Source: Oligoflexia bacterium
GTDB taxonomy: Bacteria; Bdellovibrionota; UBA1018
DNA length: 64,000 bases
Reading direction: 5' to 3'
Assembly (NCBI GenBank): GCA_903895855.1
Contig: CAITVN010000092.1
Span: forward strand, 1 to 64,000
In this document: one piece after another, positions 49,618-58,488 of the stretch
Layout: each line of letters begins with the position of its first letter
Position numbering within the stretch: the first letter of the stretch is position 1
Made by a program: the position numbers and the translations under genes
The notes under the pieces: model-generated
What the model was told of the DNA's origin: nothing
Database searches by the model: none
The model's input: only the letters and a program-made list of their open reading frames with translations

Positions 49618-51399
49618 ATGCGAAAACGTGGGTTCAGTTTCTTACTGATATCGGTAATGCTCTTGGTTGGGGTTCAGTCATTTGCTGAGACAGCTCACAA
49701 ATTTACTGGGATTGCGTCTGATGAGGCTGATGGCCGTTTTCGAGTGACTGTCGGCACTAAGGGAATGGTGGCCGCCGATGATTTGCAGGCTGCCGAATGG
49801 GGTGCTGAAATTTTAAGGCGAGGGGGCAACGCTGCTGATGCAGCTGCTGCGGTGGGGTTTGCCATGAGTGTGACCAGGCCTCACTACGCTTCGCTCGGTG
49901 GCGGAGGGTTTGCGATTGTCTGTGCCTCAAAACAAAGTGGTGGAAACTGCGAGGCCATTGACTTTCGAGAAAAAGCTCCAGAAAAAGCCAGTCGCGACAT
50001 GTATGTGAAGGATGGAAAAGCCGACTCAAAGCTTTCTCAAGAGGGACCGCTCGCCATCGGTGTGCCTGGTTTGACCGCGGGCCTTTTGGCAATTAGCGAG
50101 AAATTTGGAAAACTGAAAAATCGAAAACTCATTCTGTCTAAACCCATCGAACTCGCCACTCGTGGAATTCGCTTTAGCTCGCACTCAGAATCTGCTGGAG
50201 CTCATCGGTTCGACGTTTTTAATACTGAGGGTAAAAAGATTTTCGGCTGTAGCAACGCGATTTGCCCTGTCGGAACGGTGATTAAGCAGCCCGATCTGGC
50301 GCGAGTCTTGAAGGCGATTTCTGACGGTGGCGCTAAGGGGTTTTATTCAGGAACTGTCGGAAAGAAAATTGCTGATGGAATTCAGAAAGCGGGTGGGATT
50401 TTGTCATTGAAAGATCTCGACGCTTACGAACCCAAATGGCGAACCCCGGTTCGTGGTCAATTTCACGGTGCCGAAATCATTTCAATGCCACCTCCTTCAG
50501 CTGGTGGAACGGTGATGCTCGAGCTGTTTCAGTTTATTGAAATAGCCGAAAAAATGGGCCAAATCAGCGAAACTAAACTCAATACTGCCGATACCTATCA
50601 TGTGCTGGCTCATGCGATGAGTTTGGGTTTTGCCGACCGTGCTTTTTATTTTGGCGATCCTGATTTTGTGAACGTTCCGGTAACTAAATTATTAGAACGT
50701 GAACGGCTTGAAAAAAGATGGAAAGAGTCTTTTCAAGTTTCAAAAGCCAATATTCTTGAAAAATCTCCCAAGGACCTGGGAGAAAATTTAGCCTTCTCAG
50801 ACAACGATAGCAATGGTCGGTCTCAGACCACTCATTTCTCGGTCGTCGATGAAAACGGCAATGCGGTTTCGCTCACGACCACTGTCAATGATGAGTACGG
50901 AAGTGGCTTTGTGCCACCCGGCACCGGAATCGTCATGAATAATGAAATGGATGATTTCAGTGCGCTTGCGGGTTCACCCAACCTTTTTGGATTGGTGGGA
51001 GCTGAAGCGAATGCAATCGCTCCGTTTAAAAGACCGTTGAGCTCTATGACACCAACGATCGTACGTGAGAATGGTGAAGTCAGATTCGCGATCGGGGCAC
51101 AAGGTGGACCTCGCATTACGACTTCTGTGTTTCAGTCGCTTTTGAATCGCTTGTATTTTGGTCTTTCGCTGCAAGACTCAGTTTCAAATTGTCGGATTCA
51201 TCAGCAATGGAAACCTCGAACATTGATGTTTGAAAGTGCTTGTTTTTCTGGAGATTCGAAAGTGAAGTTAGAAGCCTTGGGGTATGAAATGAAGGCGGTT
51301 GATACGGCCGGAAAAGTGCATGGCATCGAGCGGTTTTCAAATGGTCGAACCTGGGGGTTTAGTGACCCGAGAACCGAAGGTGGCGCCGTTGCACAATAA
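49618..51399 (+). CDS. ggt: Gamma-glutamyltranspeptidase
   Basis: 593 aa, exported (FLLISVMLLVGVQSFAET). N-terminal nucleophile hydrolase precursor: self-cleavage occurs before the Thr of SQTTHFSVVD (about T404), which becomes the catalytic nucleophile. Small-subunit signatures VSLTTTVNDEYGSGFV, NNEMDDFS, PLSSMTPTIV and GGPRITTSV are present. Splits glutathione and other gamma-glutamyl compounds in the periplasm. Same direction as the scoAB genes; overlaps speD at its 3' end. Confidence 0.95.
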   Translation: MRKRGFSFLLISVMLLVGVQSFAETAHKFTGIASDEADGRFRVTVGTKGMVAADDLQAAEWGAEILRRGGNAADAAAAVGFAMSVTRPHYASLGGGGFAIVCASKQSGGNCEAIDFREKAPEKASRDMYVKDGKADSKLSQEGPLAIGVPGLTAGLLAISEKFGKLKNRKLILSKPIELATRGIRFSSHSESAGAHRFDVFNTEGKKIFGCSNAICPVGTVIKQPDLARVLKAISDGGAKGFYSGTVGKKIADGIQKAGGILSLKDLDAYEPKWRTPVRGQFHGAEIISMPPPSAGGTVMLELFQFIEIAEKMGQISETKLNTADTYHVLAHAMSLGFADRAFYFGDPDFVNVPVTKLLERERLEKRWKESFQVSKANILEKSPKDLGENLAFSDNDSNGRSQTTHFSVVDENGNAVSLTTTVNDEYGSGFVPPGTGIVMNNEMDDFSALAGSPNLFGLVGAEANAIAPFKRPLSSMTPTIVRENGEVRFAIGAQGGPRITTSVFQSLLNRLYFGLSLQDSVSNCRIHQQWKPRTLMFESACFSGDSKVKLEALGYEMKAVDTAGKVHGIERFSNGRTWGFSDPRTEGGAVAQ

Positions 51400-51796
51400 T
51401 GCGAGTTCAGTCTTACCGCTAGGGCGTCATGTCTTGATTGAGCTCATGGGGTGCCGCTTCGATGCGATCAATGAGGTGGGTCTGGTTCAAGATGCGATGA
51501 GAGATGCGGCACTCAAGGCGGGTGCCACGATTCGCGAATTGAGTTTTCATCGGTTTTCGCCCCACGGCATTTCTGGGGTGGTCGTGATTGAAGAGAGTCA
51601 CTTGGCGATTCACACTTGGCCTGAATTGAATTATGCAGCAGTGGATTTGTTTACCTGCGGAAAATCAGTTGACCCCTGGAAGGCCGTTGAAGTTTTAGTT
51701 TCACGATTTGAATCGACTCATCAAAAAAGTCGCGAATTCGTCAGAGGGCCGAGCGACGTAGTTTCTGGTACTATCAGTTCTTCAGCCGAGCATTAG
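51389..51796 (+). CDS. speD: S-adenosylmethionine decarboxylase proenzyme
   Basis: About 135 aa. Short bacterial-type AdoMetDC: LGRHVLIELMGCRFD, ISGVVVIEESHLAIHTWPE with the Ser of ESHL that forms the pyruvoyl group after self-cleavage, and VDLFTCG. Makes the aminopropyl donor for spermidine, whose by-product MTA feeds the salvage cluster 5 kb upstream. No ATG is in frame near the N-terminus; TTG 51389 (AAGG eight bases upstream) is chosen, GTG 51380 is an alternative. Overlaps ggt by 11 nt. Confidence 0.9.
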   Translation: MHNNASSVLPLGRHVLIELMGCRFDAINEVGLVQDAMRDAALKAGATIRELSFHRFSPHGISGVVVIEESHLAIHTWPELNYAAVDLFTCGKSVDPWKAVEVLVSRFESTHQKSREFVRGPSDVVSGTISSSAEH

Positions 51797-51802
51797 CTAC
51801 GG

Positions 51803-52217
51803 TGGCGTCAGGTTAAGAAATTTCATCGGGGGCGCTCGCGCAAAACCACTCTCTTAATCTTACTCGATCTGAAGTGGACTTGATTACCTGATTTAGGCAT
51901 TGATGAAACGATATCCGCAGCCACCTGTGCCGTTCTTTCAATTTTTGACTTGCTAGGACTCTCACTCTTCCTTTGAGCTCGCCATTCATGGCTCGCCCGT
52001 ATCGCGCCTACGGCGCGAGCGCTTCCGCTTACGGGAGGCCCAAAGAAAGAGTGAGAGTCCTAGCAAGTCAAAAATTGAAAGAGATTTCAAGGTGGCGAGG
52101 ACGTTGTTTCATCAATGCCTAAATCAGATAATCAAGCCTCAAATTCAATAAAAGTGAAAGAAATTAGAGACTGGTTTTGCGCGAGCGCCCCCGATGAAAT
52201 TTCTTAACCTGACGCCA
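51803..52217. repeat. 415-bp imperfect palindrome between convergent genes
   Basis: Three blocks of near-perfect inverted complement: 51803-51848 with 52172-52217 (46/46), 51879-51909 with 52106-52136 (30/31), and 51935-51975 with 52041-52081 (40/41). A GC-rich apex follows (TCGCGCC/GGCGCGA at 52002-52018; CCCGTA/TACGGG at 51996 and 52030). The segments between blocks are diverged. No ORF. It fills nearly the whole gap between speD and the receiver gene. Confidence 0.95.
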
Positions 52218-52246
52218 TTGGCATTTAATAAAGCGCCGAATTGAGG

Positions 52247-52801
52247 CTAGTTTACAGACGCTTTTAGCTGTTTTTCAATGAATTCACCGAGTGAAATTTT
52301 CTGTGCGGCCGCTTTTGCTTTACACAATTCAAGAAGTTGACTTTCTATATTCAACGTGACTGATTCAATTTTTTCACCCGACGCGGTCCGAGTAGTTTTG
52401 AATTGATCATTTCGATTGGTATTAAAGCCGACTCCAAATTCGAGAGCAATGGTGATCGAGTCGTGCAGTAAAGTAAAGTTGACTGGTTTTTCAAGAAAAT
52501 CAAAAGCTCCGAGTTGCCAAGCCGCCCTGATTTTCTCTGTGCTACTATAACCCGTAATGAAGATGATTGGATTTTTAAATCCACCGCTTCTGAGTTCGTT
52601 CAGCATGGTGAGGCCGTCAAGTTCTGGCATGTTGATGTCAGAAATGATCAAGTCTGGACTCGATTTTCGTGCGGCAATTACCCCTTCTTTGCCATTGGTT
52701 GCAGTGATGATGCTGTATCGTCCTTCAAGTTCTTCACGCAAAATATTGACTAGATCGGGTTCATCATCAATGACAAGGATTGTTTTCTTTGGGTCTGCCA
52801 T
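52247..52801 (-). CDS. Receiver-domain protein with RHH-like C-terminus
   Basis: About 184 aa from ATG 52801. CheY-like receiver: ILVIDDEPD acidic pair, LIISDINMPELDG with the phospho-Asp, FITGYSS (Thr switch) and FLEKPVN (Lys). After a ~25-residue linker the tail ESVTLNIESQLLELCKAKAA-QKISLGEFIEKQL looks like a ribbon-helix-helix (CopG/Arc) DNA-binding unit rather than the usual winged helix. No histidine kinase is adjacent. Last gene after kdsB (55-nt gap). Confidence 0.85.
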   Translation of the reverse strand: MADPKKTILVIDDEPDLVNILREELEGRYSIITATNGKEGVIAARKSSPDLIISDINMPELDGLTMLNELRSGGFKNPIIFITGYSSTEKIRAAWQLGAFDFLEKPVNFTLLHDSITIALEFGVGFNTNRNDQFKTTRTASGEKIESVTLNIESQLLELCKAKAAAQKISLGEFIEKQLKASVN

Positions 52802-52856
52802 AAGTGTCAATAGTAGCAGGTCTTTTGAAATTTCAAAAACCAAAATCTAAAAAAGA

Positions 52857-53657
52857 TCAAACGAGTTCGCCCTCTGTCAAAATGATGGCTTCTGTTTTTT
52901 CAATGTCTTCGGGGTTATCTATCGACCAATGGGTTCGACTGCGGTAGTCAACTTCGACTACGCGAATTTTAATTCCATTTTCAAGAAGTCTGAGTTGCTC
53001 GAGCTGTTCGAGTTGTTCGAGTGCCCCTGGCTCAAGGTTTGCGTAGCGTTCAAGAGTTTCTAATGGGTAACCATACAATCCAATGTGTCGAAAAATCGGA
53101 GCTGTTGCCGAGATCTTCTCTGCCTCTGCTCGGTTTCTGATTGCCGGAATAGTGCCTTTTGAAAAATACAAGGCGTCATGAAACTTGTCAAAAACGACCA
53201 GGGTACCGCCTGTTTTGCCTTCTTTGCGTGAGGCTTGAAATTGATCAAATTGTTTCCAGCTGAGCTGAGTGGCGGGAGTTGTCACTAGAGGTTTTGGATT
53301 TTGATGCAATTCAGCGACGACCTTATCGATGACCCAGGGCGGAGTCAAAACTGCGTCGGCCTGCAAATTGATTGCGAACGCAGGTTTGGGGTTGATGGAT
53401 TTCATTGCTTCCCACATTCTGAGGGTTCCATTTTCGCAATCTGGCCTGGTCATCACCACCTTGGCGCCAAAATTCAGTGCGTGAGTTTGAATTTCTCGGC
53501 TGTCTGTCGCGATGATGACGTCGCTGACCGAGTTCACGGCCCGTGCAATCTTCCAGGTGCGTTCTAAGACACTCACTCCTAAAATTTTAGCCATGGGTTT
53601 ATTCGGAAATCGGGTTGAACCCTCGCGAGCAGGAATGACAATGATGGTTTTTGGCAT
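52857..53657 (-). CDS. kdsB: 3-deoxy-manno-octulosonate cytidylyltransferase-like protein
   Basis: 266 aa. Nucleotidyltransferase that makes CMP-Kdo for LPS inner core. Motifs: VIPAREGSTRFPNKPM, VIIATDSREI, MTRPDCENGTLR, NLQADAVLTPPWVID, IFRHIGLYGYPLETLERY and DVNN-equivalent SIDNPEDIE. The usual QGDEPL is here QADAVL, so the metal/CMP contact differs and a related sugar cannot be excluded. A small EQLEQLEQL repeat (9-bp tandem units) sits near residue 215. Nine nt after the GH13 gene. Confidence 0.85.
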   Translation of the reverse strand: MPKTIIVIPAREGSTRFPNKPMAKILGVSVLERTWKIARAVNSVSDVIIATDSREIQTHALNFGAKVVMTRPDCENGTLRMWEAMKSINPKPAFAINLQADAVLTPPWVIDKVVAELHQNPKPLVTTPATQLSWKQFDQFQASRKEGKTGGTLVVFDKFHDALYFSKGTIPAIRNRAEAEKISATAPIFRHIGLYGYPLETLERYANLEPGALEQLEQLEQLRLLENGIKIRVVEVDYRSRTHWSIDNPEDIEKTEAIILTEGELV

Positions 53658-53666
53658 TTTTTTTGT

Positions 53667-55397
53667 TCACTTTCTTAGAGTCTGTTCGAGTTTTGTCTCA
53701 TCGATTACCGACTCTATCTCAAAAACTTTCACTTCACATGGATCTAGTGTGAATGAGTAAACACTGTCAAGTAGGCTCGGTGGTTGGGCTTGAGAAAAGC
53801 AGTTTCGCAACAGCAGAGTTCTATTTTTAAGAACAGACCCACCAAAGGAAATAGAAATCGTTTGGGTCGTTTGTGCATCGAAAGAAATGAGCACCAGAAA
53901 ACACGGTTTTAGATCTTTGCCGTAGCGTATTGCAGCTAAGACGGCACTGTGGTTATTATCAATAAATTGGATATTTCCGGTCTGGGAAAACAATTCAAAA
54001 TTTTCTAAGAATTCATTGAGCGCGCGAATTTGTTCAGAGTAATCGTGGCCCCAAGTTGTGGCTTGCATCTCAACCAGCGGGCTTCGACCGATAAACGAGA
54101 GTTTTTGGGGCACACCAAACTCAGCTCCTTGAACGAATCCAGTGTGGCCCCCGCCTAAGAGAGCGCAAGCGGCATAGCGTGAAACCGCGGCCTTGGGCGA
54201 GCCGTATTCTTGGGCCGGAGAACCACTGTCGTGAGAGGTGACCGGAAGAAGAAACCGTACCTTGGTGACTGAGTGAATGCTAGAAAGTTGCTGCCGAAAT
54301 TGTTCAGCGTAGGGGTGGGTCCAGGGAGTTGCTAGGAGCAAGTTGAGTTCGTGAAAAAAGACCATGCGTTGGGTTGTCTGACGGTCTGTGAACAGTTCGG
54401 CAAAGATGGTGAGATTCGGCAGTTCAGAGCGCATTTTGCTGATAGCAAAATCGAGAAAATCTCGATTGGTACTGTGAAGATTATCTAACCTAATCATTCC
54501 GCCTGTATAGTGGGCGTACTTGGCCCAGAACAGCAGGTAATGCAGCATGTAGTCCCAGATCTCTCTACGAATACTTTTGCTTGGGTGATCGTACTTGACT
54601 AGCACGAGGTCTTGCCAAGTGACCCAGTTCATCTGATTCCAACATCCCGCACGCTTGAGTCCGTCGGGTTCGTTCGAATCGCTAGCGATCCAATCGGGGC
54701 AATTGACACTGATCTTACTGGTGACCCCCACATGGTTGAGTACCACATCAAAGCAAAGCTTTATCCCTAGTTCTTTGGCTTCTTTTACGAAAGATTCAAA
54801 TTGCTCGAGAAGCGGGCGAGGATCATCGGGAATCGCATAAGACTGATCGATGTCGAAAAGATCAGCGGCGGCATAGGGGCTTTCAGAAGTATCCATTGCG
54901 GTGACCGGCAGAAGGTGAACTGCATTAAAGCCCATTTTCTTGATGCGATGAAGAGCCTCAATCCAATGGTTGATGTGACCAGAAATCGTCGGTATCAGTG
55001 TGTAAAGTCGAAGCTGTTTGGATTCAACGGGGTCGATCATGATCGACGAGTGTGGGATGTTGTCGAAATGCCAAGTGGTTCCTTGAGTTTGGGAATATTT
55101 TACTTTGGCGTGATAAGCTCCCGGCTGTTTGCACTGCAGTTCTAGGGAGTATTCTTGCTCGCCCGTTTTTTGAAACGGGTAATCGGCCCACTCACCTGAA
55201 AGGTTCGAGTTCAAAAGCACCAAGAGTTCTGAGGTGCCGGTACTGAGTTGCACTTTCAATGACAAATAGTCTCCTTGGTAGAGTCGTATAAACTCATCTC
55301 CATAGGTGAAATTTCTCGAAGTGATGACGGATTTTCCCTTTTGACGCCTTTTTTCCTTAAGACGGGGAATCGGATGATGCCTAAGTTCAGGTTGCAC
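53667..55397 (-). CDS. GH13 (alpha-amylase family) glycoside hydrolase
   Basis: 576 aa from GTG 55397. An N-terminal carbohydrate-binding-like region (~20-120) precedes the barrel. Region I is CFDVVLNHVG; region II GGMIRLDNLHS with the nucleophile Asp; region III FAELF with the acid/base Glu; region IV LPVTSHDSGS. The C-terminal beta domain ends CEVKVFEIE. Likely acts on alpha-glucans; debranching or maltosyltransferase types are possible. No signal peptide, so cytoplasmic glycogen metabolism is plausible. First of an operon with kdsB and the receiver gene. Confidence 0.85.
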   Translation of the reverse strand: MQPELRHHPIPRLKEKRRQKGKSVITSRNFTYGDEFIRLYQGDYLSLKVQLSTGTSELLVLLNSNLSGEWADYPFQKTGEQEYSLELQCKQPGAYHAKVKYSQTQGTTWHFDNIPHSSIMIDPVESKQLRLYTLIPTISGHINHWIEALHRIKKMGFNAVHLLPVTAMDTSESPYAAADLFDIDQSYAIPDDPRPLLEQFESFVKEAKELGIKLCFDVVLNHVGVTSKISVNCPDWIASDSNEPDGLKRAGCWNQMNWVTWQDLVLVKYDHPSKSIRREIWDYMLHYLLFWAKYAHYTGGMIRLDNLHSTNRDFLDFAISKMRSELPNLTIFAELFTDRQTTQRMVFFHELNLLLATPWTHPYAEQFRQQLSSIHSVTKVRFLLPVTSHDSGSPAQEYGSPKAAVSRYAACALLGGGHTGFVQGAEFGVPQKLSFIGRSPLVEMQATTWGHDYSEQIRALNEFLENFELFSQTGNIQFIDNNHSAVLAAIRYGKDLKPCFLVLISFDAQTTQTISISFGGSVLKNRTLLLRNCFSQAQPPSLLDSVYSFTLDPCEVKVFEIESVIDETKLEQTLRK

Positions 55398-55528
55398 AGT
55401 CCGAATTATAGCGGGTTAAGTTCACATCTCAAATCATTTTCGGCCCATTTTGTGAACGTCAATATTTTGGTTCATCGCAAGATCAAATTAATTCAGACTT
55501 GCGAAATTGGGTCGAGTCGTTTAATTTT

Positions 55529-56590
55529 ATGCCCATGGCAATCAATTACGAAGAAATTCTTGGCGCTGATGCAAACTCGTTACTCTCACACAAATGTGTG
55601 AAGATTCCGAAAGAAACCATTTATGCGGCTCAAGCTAATTGGGTTTCAGATGTGGTGGCTCACTCAGACCGATCGGCTCAAGTGATGCGCAGTCTGCAAT
55701 CACTTCTTGATCATGGTCGTTTAGCTGGCACGGGTTACACATCGATTTTTCCGGTTGATCAAGGCATTGAACACAGTGCCGGGGCTTCGTTTGCTCCAAA
55801 TCCTGTTTTCTTTAATCCTGAAAAAATCGTAGAATTTGCGATTGATTCTGGCTGTAATGCCGTGGCCTCAACTCTTGGTGTGTTGGGTTTGACTGCCCGA
55901 AAGTACGCCCACAAGATTCCGTTTGTTCTCAAGCTTAATCACAATGAATTTCTGAGTATGCCAAATCGGTATGACCAAACGATGTTCGCTACGGTGAAGC
56001 AGGCGTTTGATATGGGTTGCGCTGCTGTCGGTGCGACCATTTATTGGGGCTCAGCTGAAAGCACCAGGCAGCTTCGTGAAGTGTCTGAAGCTTTTGCTGC
56101 TGCTCACTCATTGGGCATGGGCACTATTCTTTGGTGTTACACTCGAAACAACGGTTTCAAGGTGAATGGAGTCGACTACCATCAATCGGCCGATCTGAGC
56201 GGCCAGGCCAATCACTTGGGAGTGACTCTTCAAGCTGACATCATTAAACAAAAGCTTCCGACTAACAACGGCGGATACCTTGCCACTAAACACGGAAAAA
56301 CTAGCGAAAAAGTGTACAGTGATCTGTCTACCGATCATCCCATTGATTTGTGTCGATATCAGTTGGCTAATTGTTACATGGGAAAAATTCCTCTCATCAA
56401 CTCAGGCGGCGAAAGCAAAGGCAGTTCAGATTTATCTGAGGCCGTGCGCACTGCTGTGATCAATAAGCGTGCAGGCGGCATGGGTTTGATTGCTGGCCGA
56501 AAAGCGTTTCAGCGTCCTTGGAAAGAAGGCGTTGCGCTCATAAACGCGATTCAAGATGTGTATCTCGATTCGAAGATTACCCTCGCTTAG
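55529..56590 (+). CDS. fbaB: Class I fructose-bisphosphate aldolase (FbaB/DhnA type)
   Basis: About 353 aa. Archaeal-type class I aldolase: [19 protein letters not shown] (phosphate-site DQGxEH), [24 protein letters not shown], then ADIIKQKLP carrying the probable Schiff-base Lys and [18 protein letters not shown]. Cleaves fructose-1,6-bisphosphate in glycolysis/gluconeogenesis. ATG 55529 or 55535 fits the family; the track start 55499 adds non-conserved residues. Convergent with fabF, separated by a palindrome holding both stops. Confidence 0.92.
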   Translation: MPMAINYEEILGADANSLLSHKCVKIPKETIYAAQANWVSDVVAHSDRSAQVMRSLQSLLDHGRLAGTGYTSIFPVDQGIEHSAGASFAPNPVFFNPEKIVEFAIDSGCNAVASTLGVLGLTARKYAHKIPFVLKLNHNEFLSMPNRYDQTMFATVKQAFDMGCAAVGATIYWGSAESTRQLREVSEAFAAAHSLGMGTILWCYTRNNGFKVNGVDYHQSADLSGQANHLGVTLQADIIKQKLPTNNGGYLATKHGKTSEKVYSDLSTDHPIDLCRYQLANCYMGKIPLINSGGESKGSSDLSEAVRTAVINKRAGGMGLIAGRKAFQRPWKEGVALINAIQDVYLDSKITLA

Positions 56591-56730
56591 ATTCTGCTGA
56601 AAAAGGCCCTTTTGTCTTTATACTTCGTCAGATTTTCCAGAGAAATCCTCATTTACTACGTGTAAACTCCGGTTTTTCTGGAAAATCTTCCTCGTCTAAA
56701 GCCAAAATGTATCTTTTTCAGTAGAATCTA
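56588..56730. terminator. 143-bp imperfect palindrome spanning two convergent stops
   Basis: Arms centred at 56659 run from the fbaB stop (TAG 56588) to the fabF stop (complement at 56728-56730). Best blocks: TAGATTCTgCTGAAAAAG with its complement, AGATTTTCCAGA/TCTGGAAAATCT (56630-56641, 56677-56688, perfect 12 bp) and TTTAC/GTAAA around the loop. Short T runs occur on both strands, so a bidirectional terminator fits. Confidence 0.85.
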
Positions 56731-58041
56731 GATTTTACCAAAAATGAGACTTGCGTTCGTGCCACCAAATCCAAAACTATTTGAGAGGGCATATTGAATT
56801 TCTTTTTGTGCAGCCTGGTTGGCCGTGAAATTTATTTTGAGCGCCACACACTCAGTGTCTAGTTTTTCGAGATTCATGGTTGGTGGAATCACTTTGCGAT
56901 TCATCGCTAAAATTGAAAATACGGCCTCAGCTGCACCGGCGGCGCCGAGTAAGTGACCTGTCATTGATTTCGTTGAGCTCACGTGAAGCGAATCTATGGC
57001 ACCCGTAAAAACTGAAGCAATGGCCTTCGCCTCTTCAGCGTCACCAGTGGGGGTCGACGTGCCGTGGGCATTTACATAGCCAATTTGATCGGTGTTGAGC
57101 TCGGCGTCTTTAATGGCGGCAATCATTGCGCGCTTGCCACCTTCACCCTCGGGCGCCGGAGAAGTCATGTGGTAGGCGTCTCCCGAAAGGCCATACCCGC
57201 AGACTTCAGCATAGATTTTAGCGCCACGTTTTTTTGCGTGTTCGTATTCTTCAAGTACCAAGGCGCCAGCGCCTTCTCCCATCACAAACCCGTCGCGGTC
57301 TTGGTCAAAGGGTCTCGACGCTAGGGTAGGTTGGTCGTTTCTCGTTGAAAGTGCGCGCATGGCGGCAAAACCGCCGATGCCAAGCCTGCAAATGACTGCT
57401 TCGGCACCACCGGCCATAATCAAATCAGCGTCGCCTCGCTGAATTTGTCGAAACGATTCACCAATCGCGTGAGCTGATGAGGTGCAAGCGGTTACGTTGC
57501 ACAAATTTGAACCTTGTAGGTTTAGTAAAATACTAATTTGGCCAGAAACCATACTAGGAATGGCCTGCGGAATAAAGAAGGGAGTGATTCTGCGGTAGCC
57601 TTTTTCTAAATAATCATTATGTACTGACTCAATTTCTGGCAAACCGCCCATACCAACACCAATGTTCGCACCGAAACGGGTAGGGTCGATTTTTGAGCGG
57701 TACGAATCAAGACCAGAGTCGCCATAAGCTTGAAGGCACGCCGATAAGCCCAGGTGGCAGAATCTTCCAACGCGTCTGGCTTCTTTTGAGTTGGCCGCTT
57801 CTTTGACTAGTGATCCGGGTGACGGTTCAAAAGGCCCGATGGGTTTAGTCACGTCGAAGTGTTTTACTTCACCGGCGATTTTAACGGGGCAATCATTCGG
57901 ATCAAAATGAGTGATTGTCGAAATTCCTGATTTGCCTTCAACAAGTGCTGTCCAAGTACTCTCGACGTCGAGCCCAAGAGGAGTAACGAGGCCGATTCCA
58001 GTGACAACAACTCTTCTCGGGGAACTAGATTTCGTTTGCAT
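56728..58041 (-). CDS. fabF: 3-oxoacyl-[ACP] synthase II
   Basis: About 437 aa. Elongating ketosynthase of type II fatty-acid synthesis. RRVVVTGIGLVTPLG start, catalytic Cys in NVTACTSSAHAIG, His in YVNAHGTSTPTGD and Lys/His in SSTKSMTGHLLGAAGA, ending SNSFGFGGTNASLIF. ATG 58041 chosen over the non-homologous lead from 58086. Last gene of the fab operon. Confidence 0.96.
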   Translation of the reverse strand: MQTKSSSPRRVVVTGIGLVTPLGLDVESTWTALVEGKSGISTITHFDPNDCPVKIAGEVKHFDVTKPIGPFEPSPGSLVKEAANSKEARRVGRFCHLGLSACLQAYGDSGLDSYRSKIDPTRFGANIGVGMGGLPEIESVHNDYLEKGYRRITPFFIPQAIPSMVSGQISILLNLQGSNLCNVTACTSSAHAIGESFRQIQRGDADLIMAGGAEAVICRLGIGGFAAMRALSTRNDQPTLASRPFDQDRDGFVMGEGAGALVLEEYEHAKKRGAKIYAEVCGYGLSGDAYHMTSPAPEGEGGKRAMIAAIKDAELNTDQIGYVNAHGTSTPTGDAEEAKAIASVFTGAIDSLHVSSTKSMTGHLLGAAGAAEAVFSILAMNRKVIPPTMNLEKLDTECVALKINFTANQAAQKEIQYALSNSFGFGGTNASLIFGKI

Positions 58042-58145
58042 TTCTCTGAGGTTGCTCTTTGGACACATGGGACACATGGTATACATGAGTTTTTTTGTTT
58101 AGGTACTCGCCCTAAAAATGTCGCGAAAGACGTTACCTAAAAAAA

Positions 58146-58388
58146 TTAGCTAGTGGTTTTTGAGCTAATGTATTTTACGACGTCGCCCACGGTCTTCATT
58201 TTTTCAGCGTCTTCGTCTGGAATATCGAGGTCAAACTCTTCTTCCATGGTCATGACGAGTTCGACGATATCTAAACTATCTGCTCCGAGGTCATCGATAA
58301 AAGATGCCGTCAAAGTCACCTTGTCTGGTTCTACAGCTAGTTGGTCACAGATAATTTTTCTTACTCGTTCTTCGTTGGATGCTGACAT
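58146..58388 (-). CDS. acpP: Acyl carrier protein
   Basis: 80 aa acidic four-helix protein. The phosphopantetheine attachment Ser is Ser38 in [15 protein letters not shown] 58388 has a GAGAGG site. Carries the growing acyl chain between the Fab enzymes encoded on both sides. Confidence 0.97.
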   Translation of the reverse strand: MSASNEERVRKIICDQLAVEPDKVTLTASFIDDLGADSLDIVELVMTMEEEFDLDIPDEDAEKMKTVGDVVKYISSKTTS

Positions 58389-58434
58389 GAATTAATCCTC
58401 TCTTAAGTTCTCACAATTTGTCGTTCTAGTTCTT

Positions 58435-58482
58435 TTTCCTAAGTACTTTTTCTTGTACTTTCTTTCGTAGTTTCTCTCGTAA
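58435..58482 (-). repeat. Four degenerate 12-bp repeats in acpP leader
   Basis: Contiguous units on the minus strand: TTACGAGAGAAA, CTACGAAAGAAA, GTACAAGAAAAA, GTACTTAGGAAA (58482 down to 58435). The A/G-rich leader lies between fabG and acpP and might tune acpP expression, which must exceed that of its neighbours. Confidence 0.75.
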
Positions 58483-58488
58483 AATCTT

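Noticed and set aside
51803-52217. Insertion sequence or integron attC
   Set aside because: No transposase frame, no target-site duplication found at the ends, and the length and layout do not fit attC.
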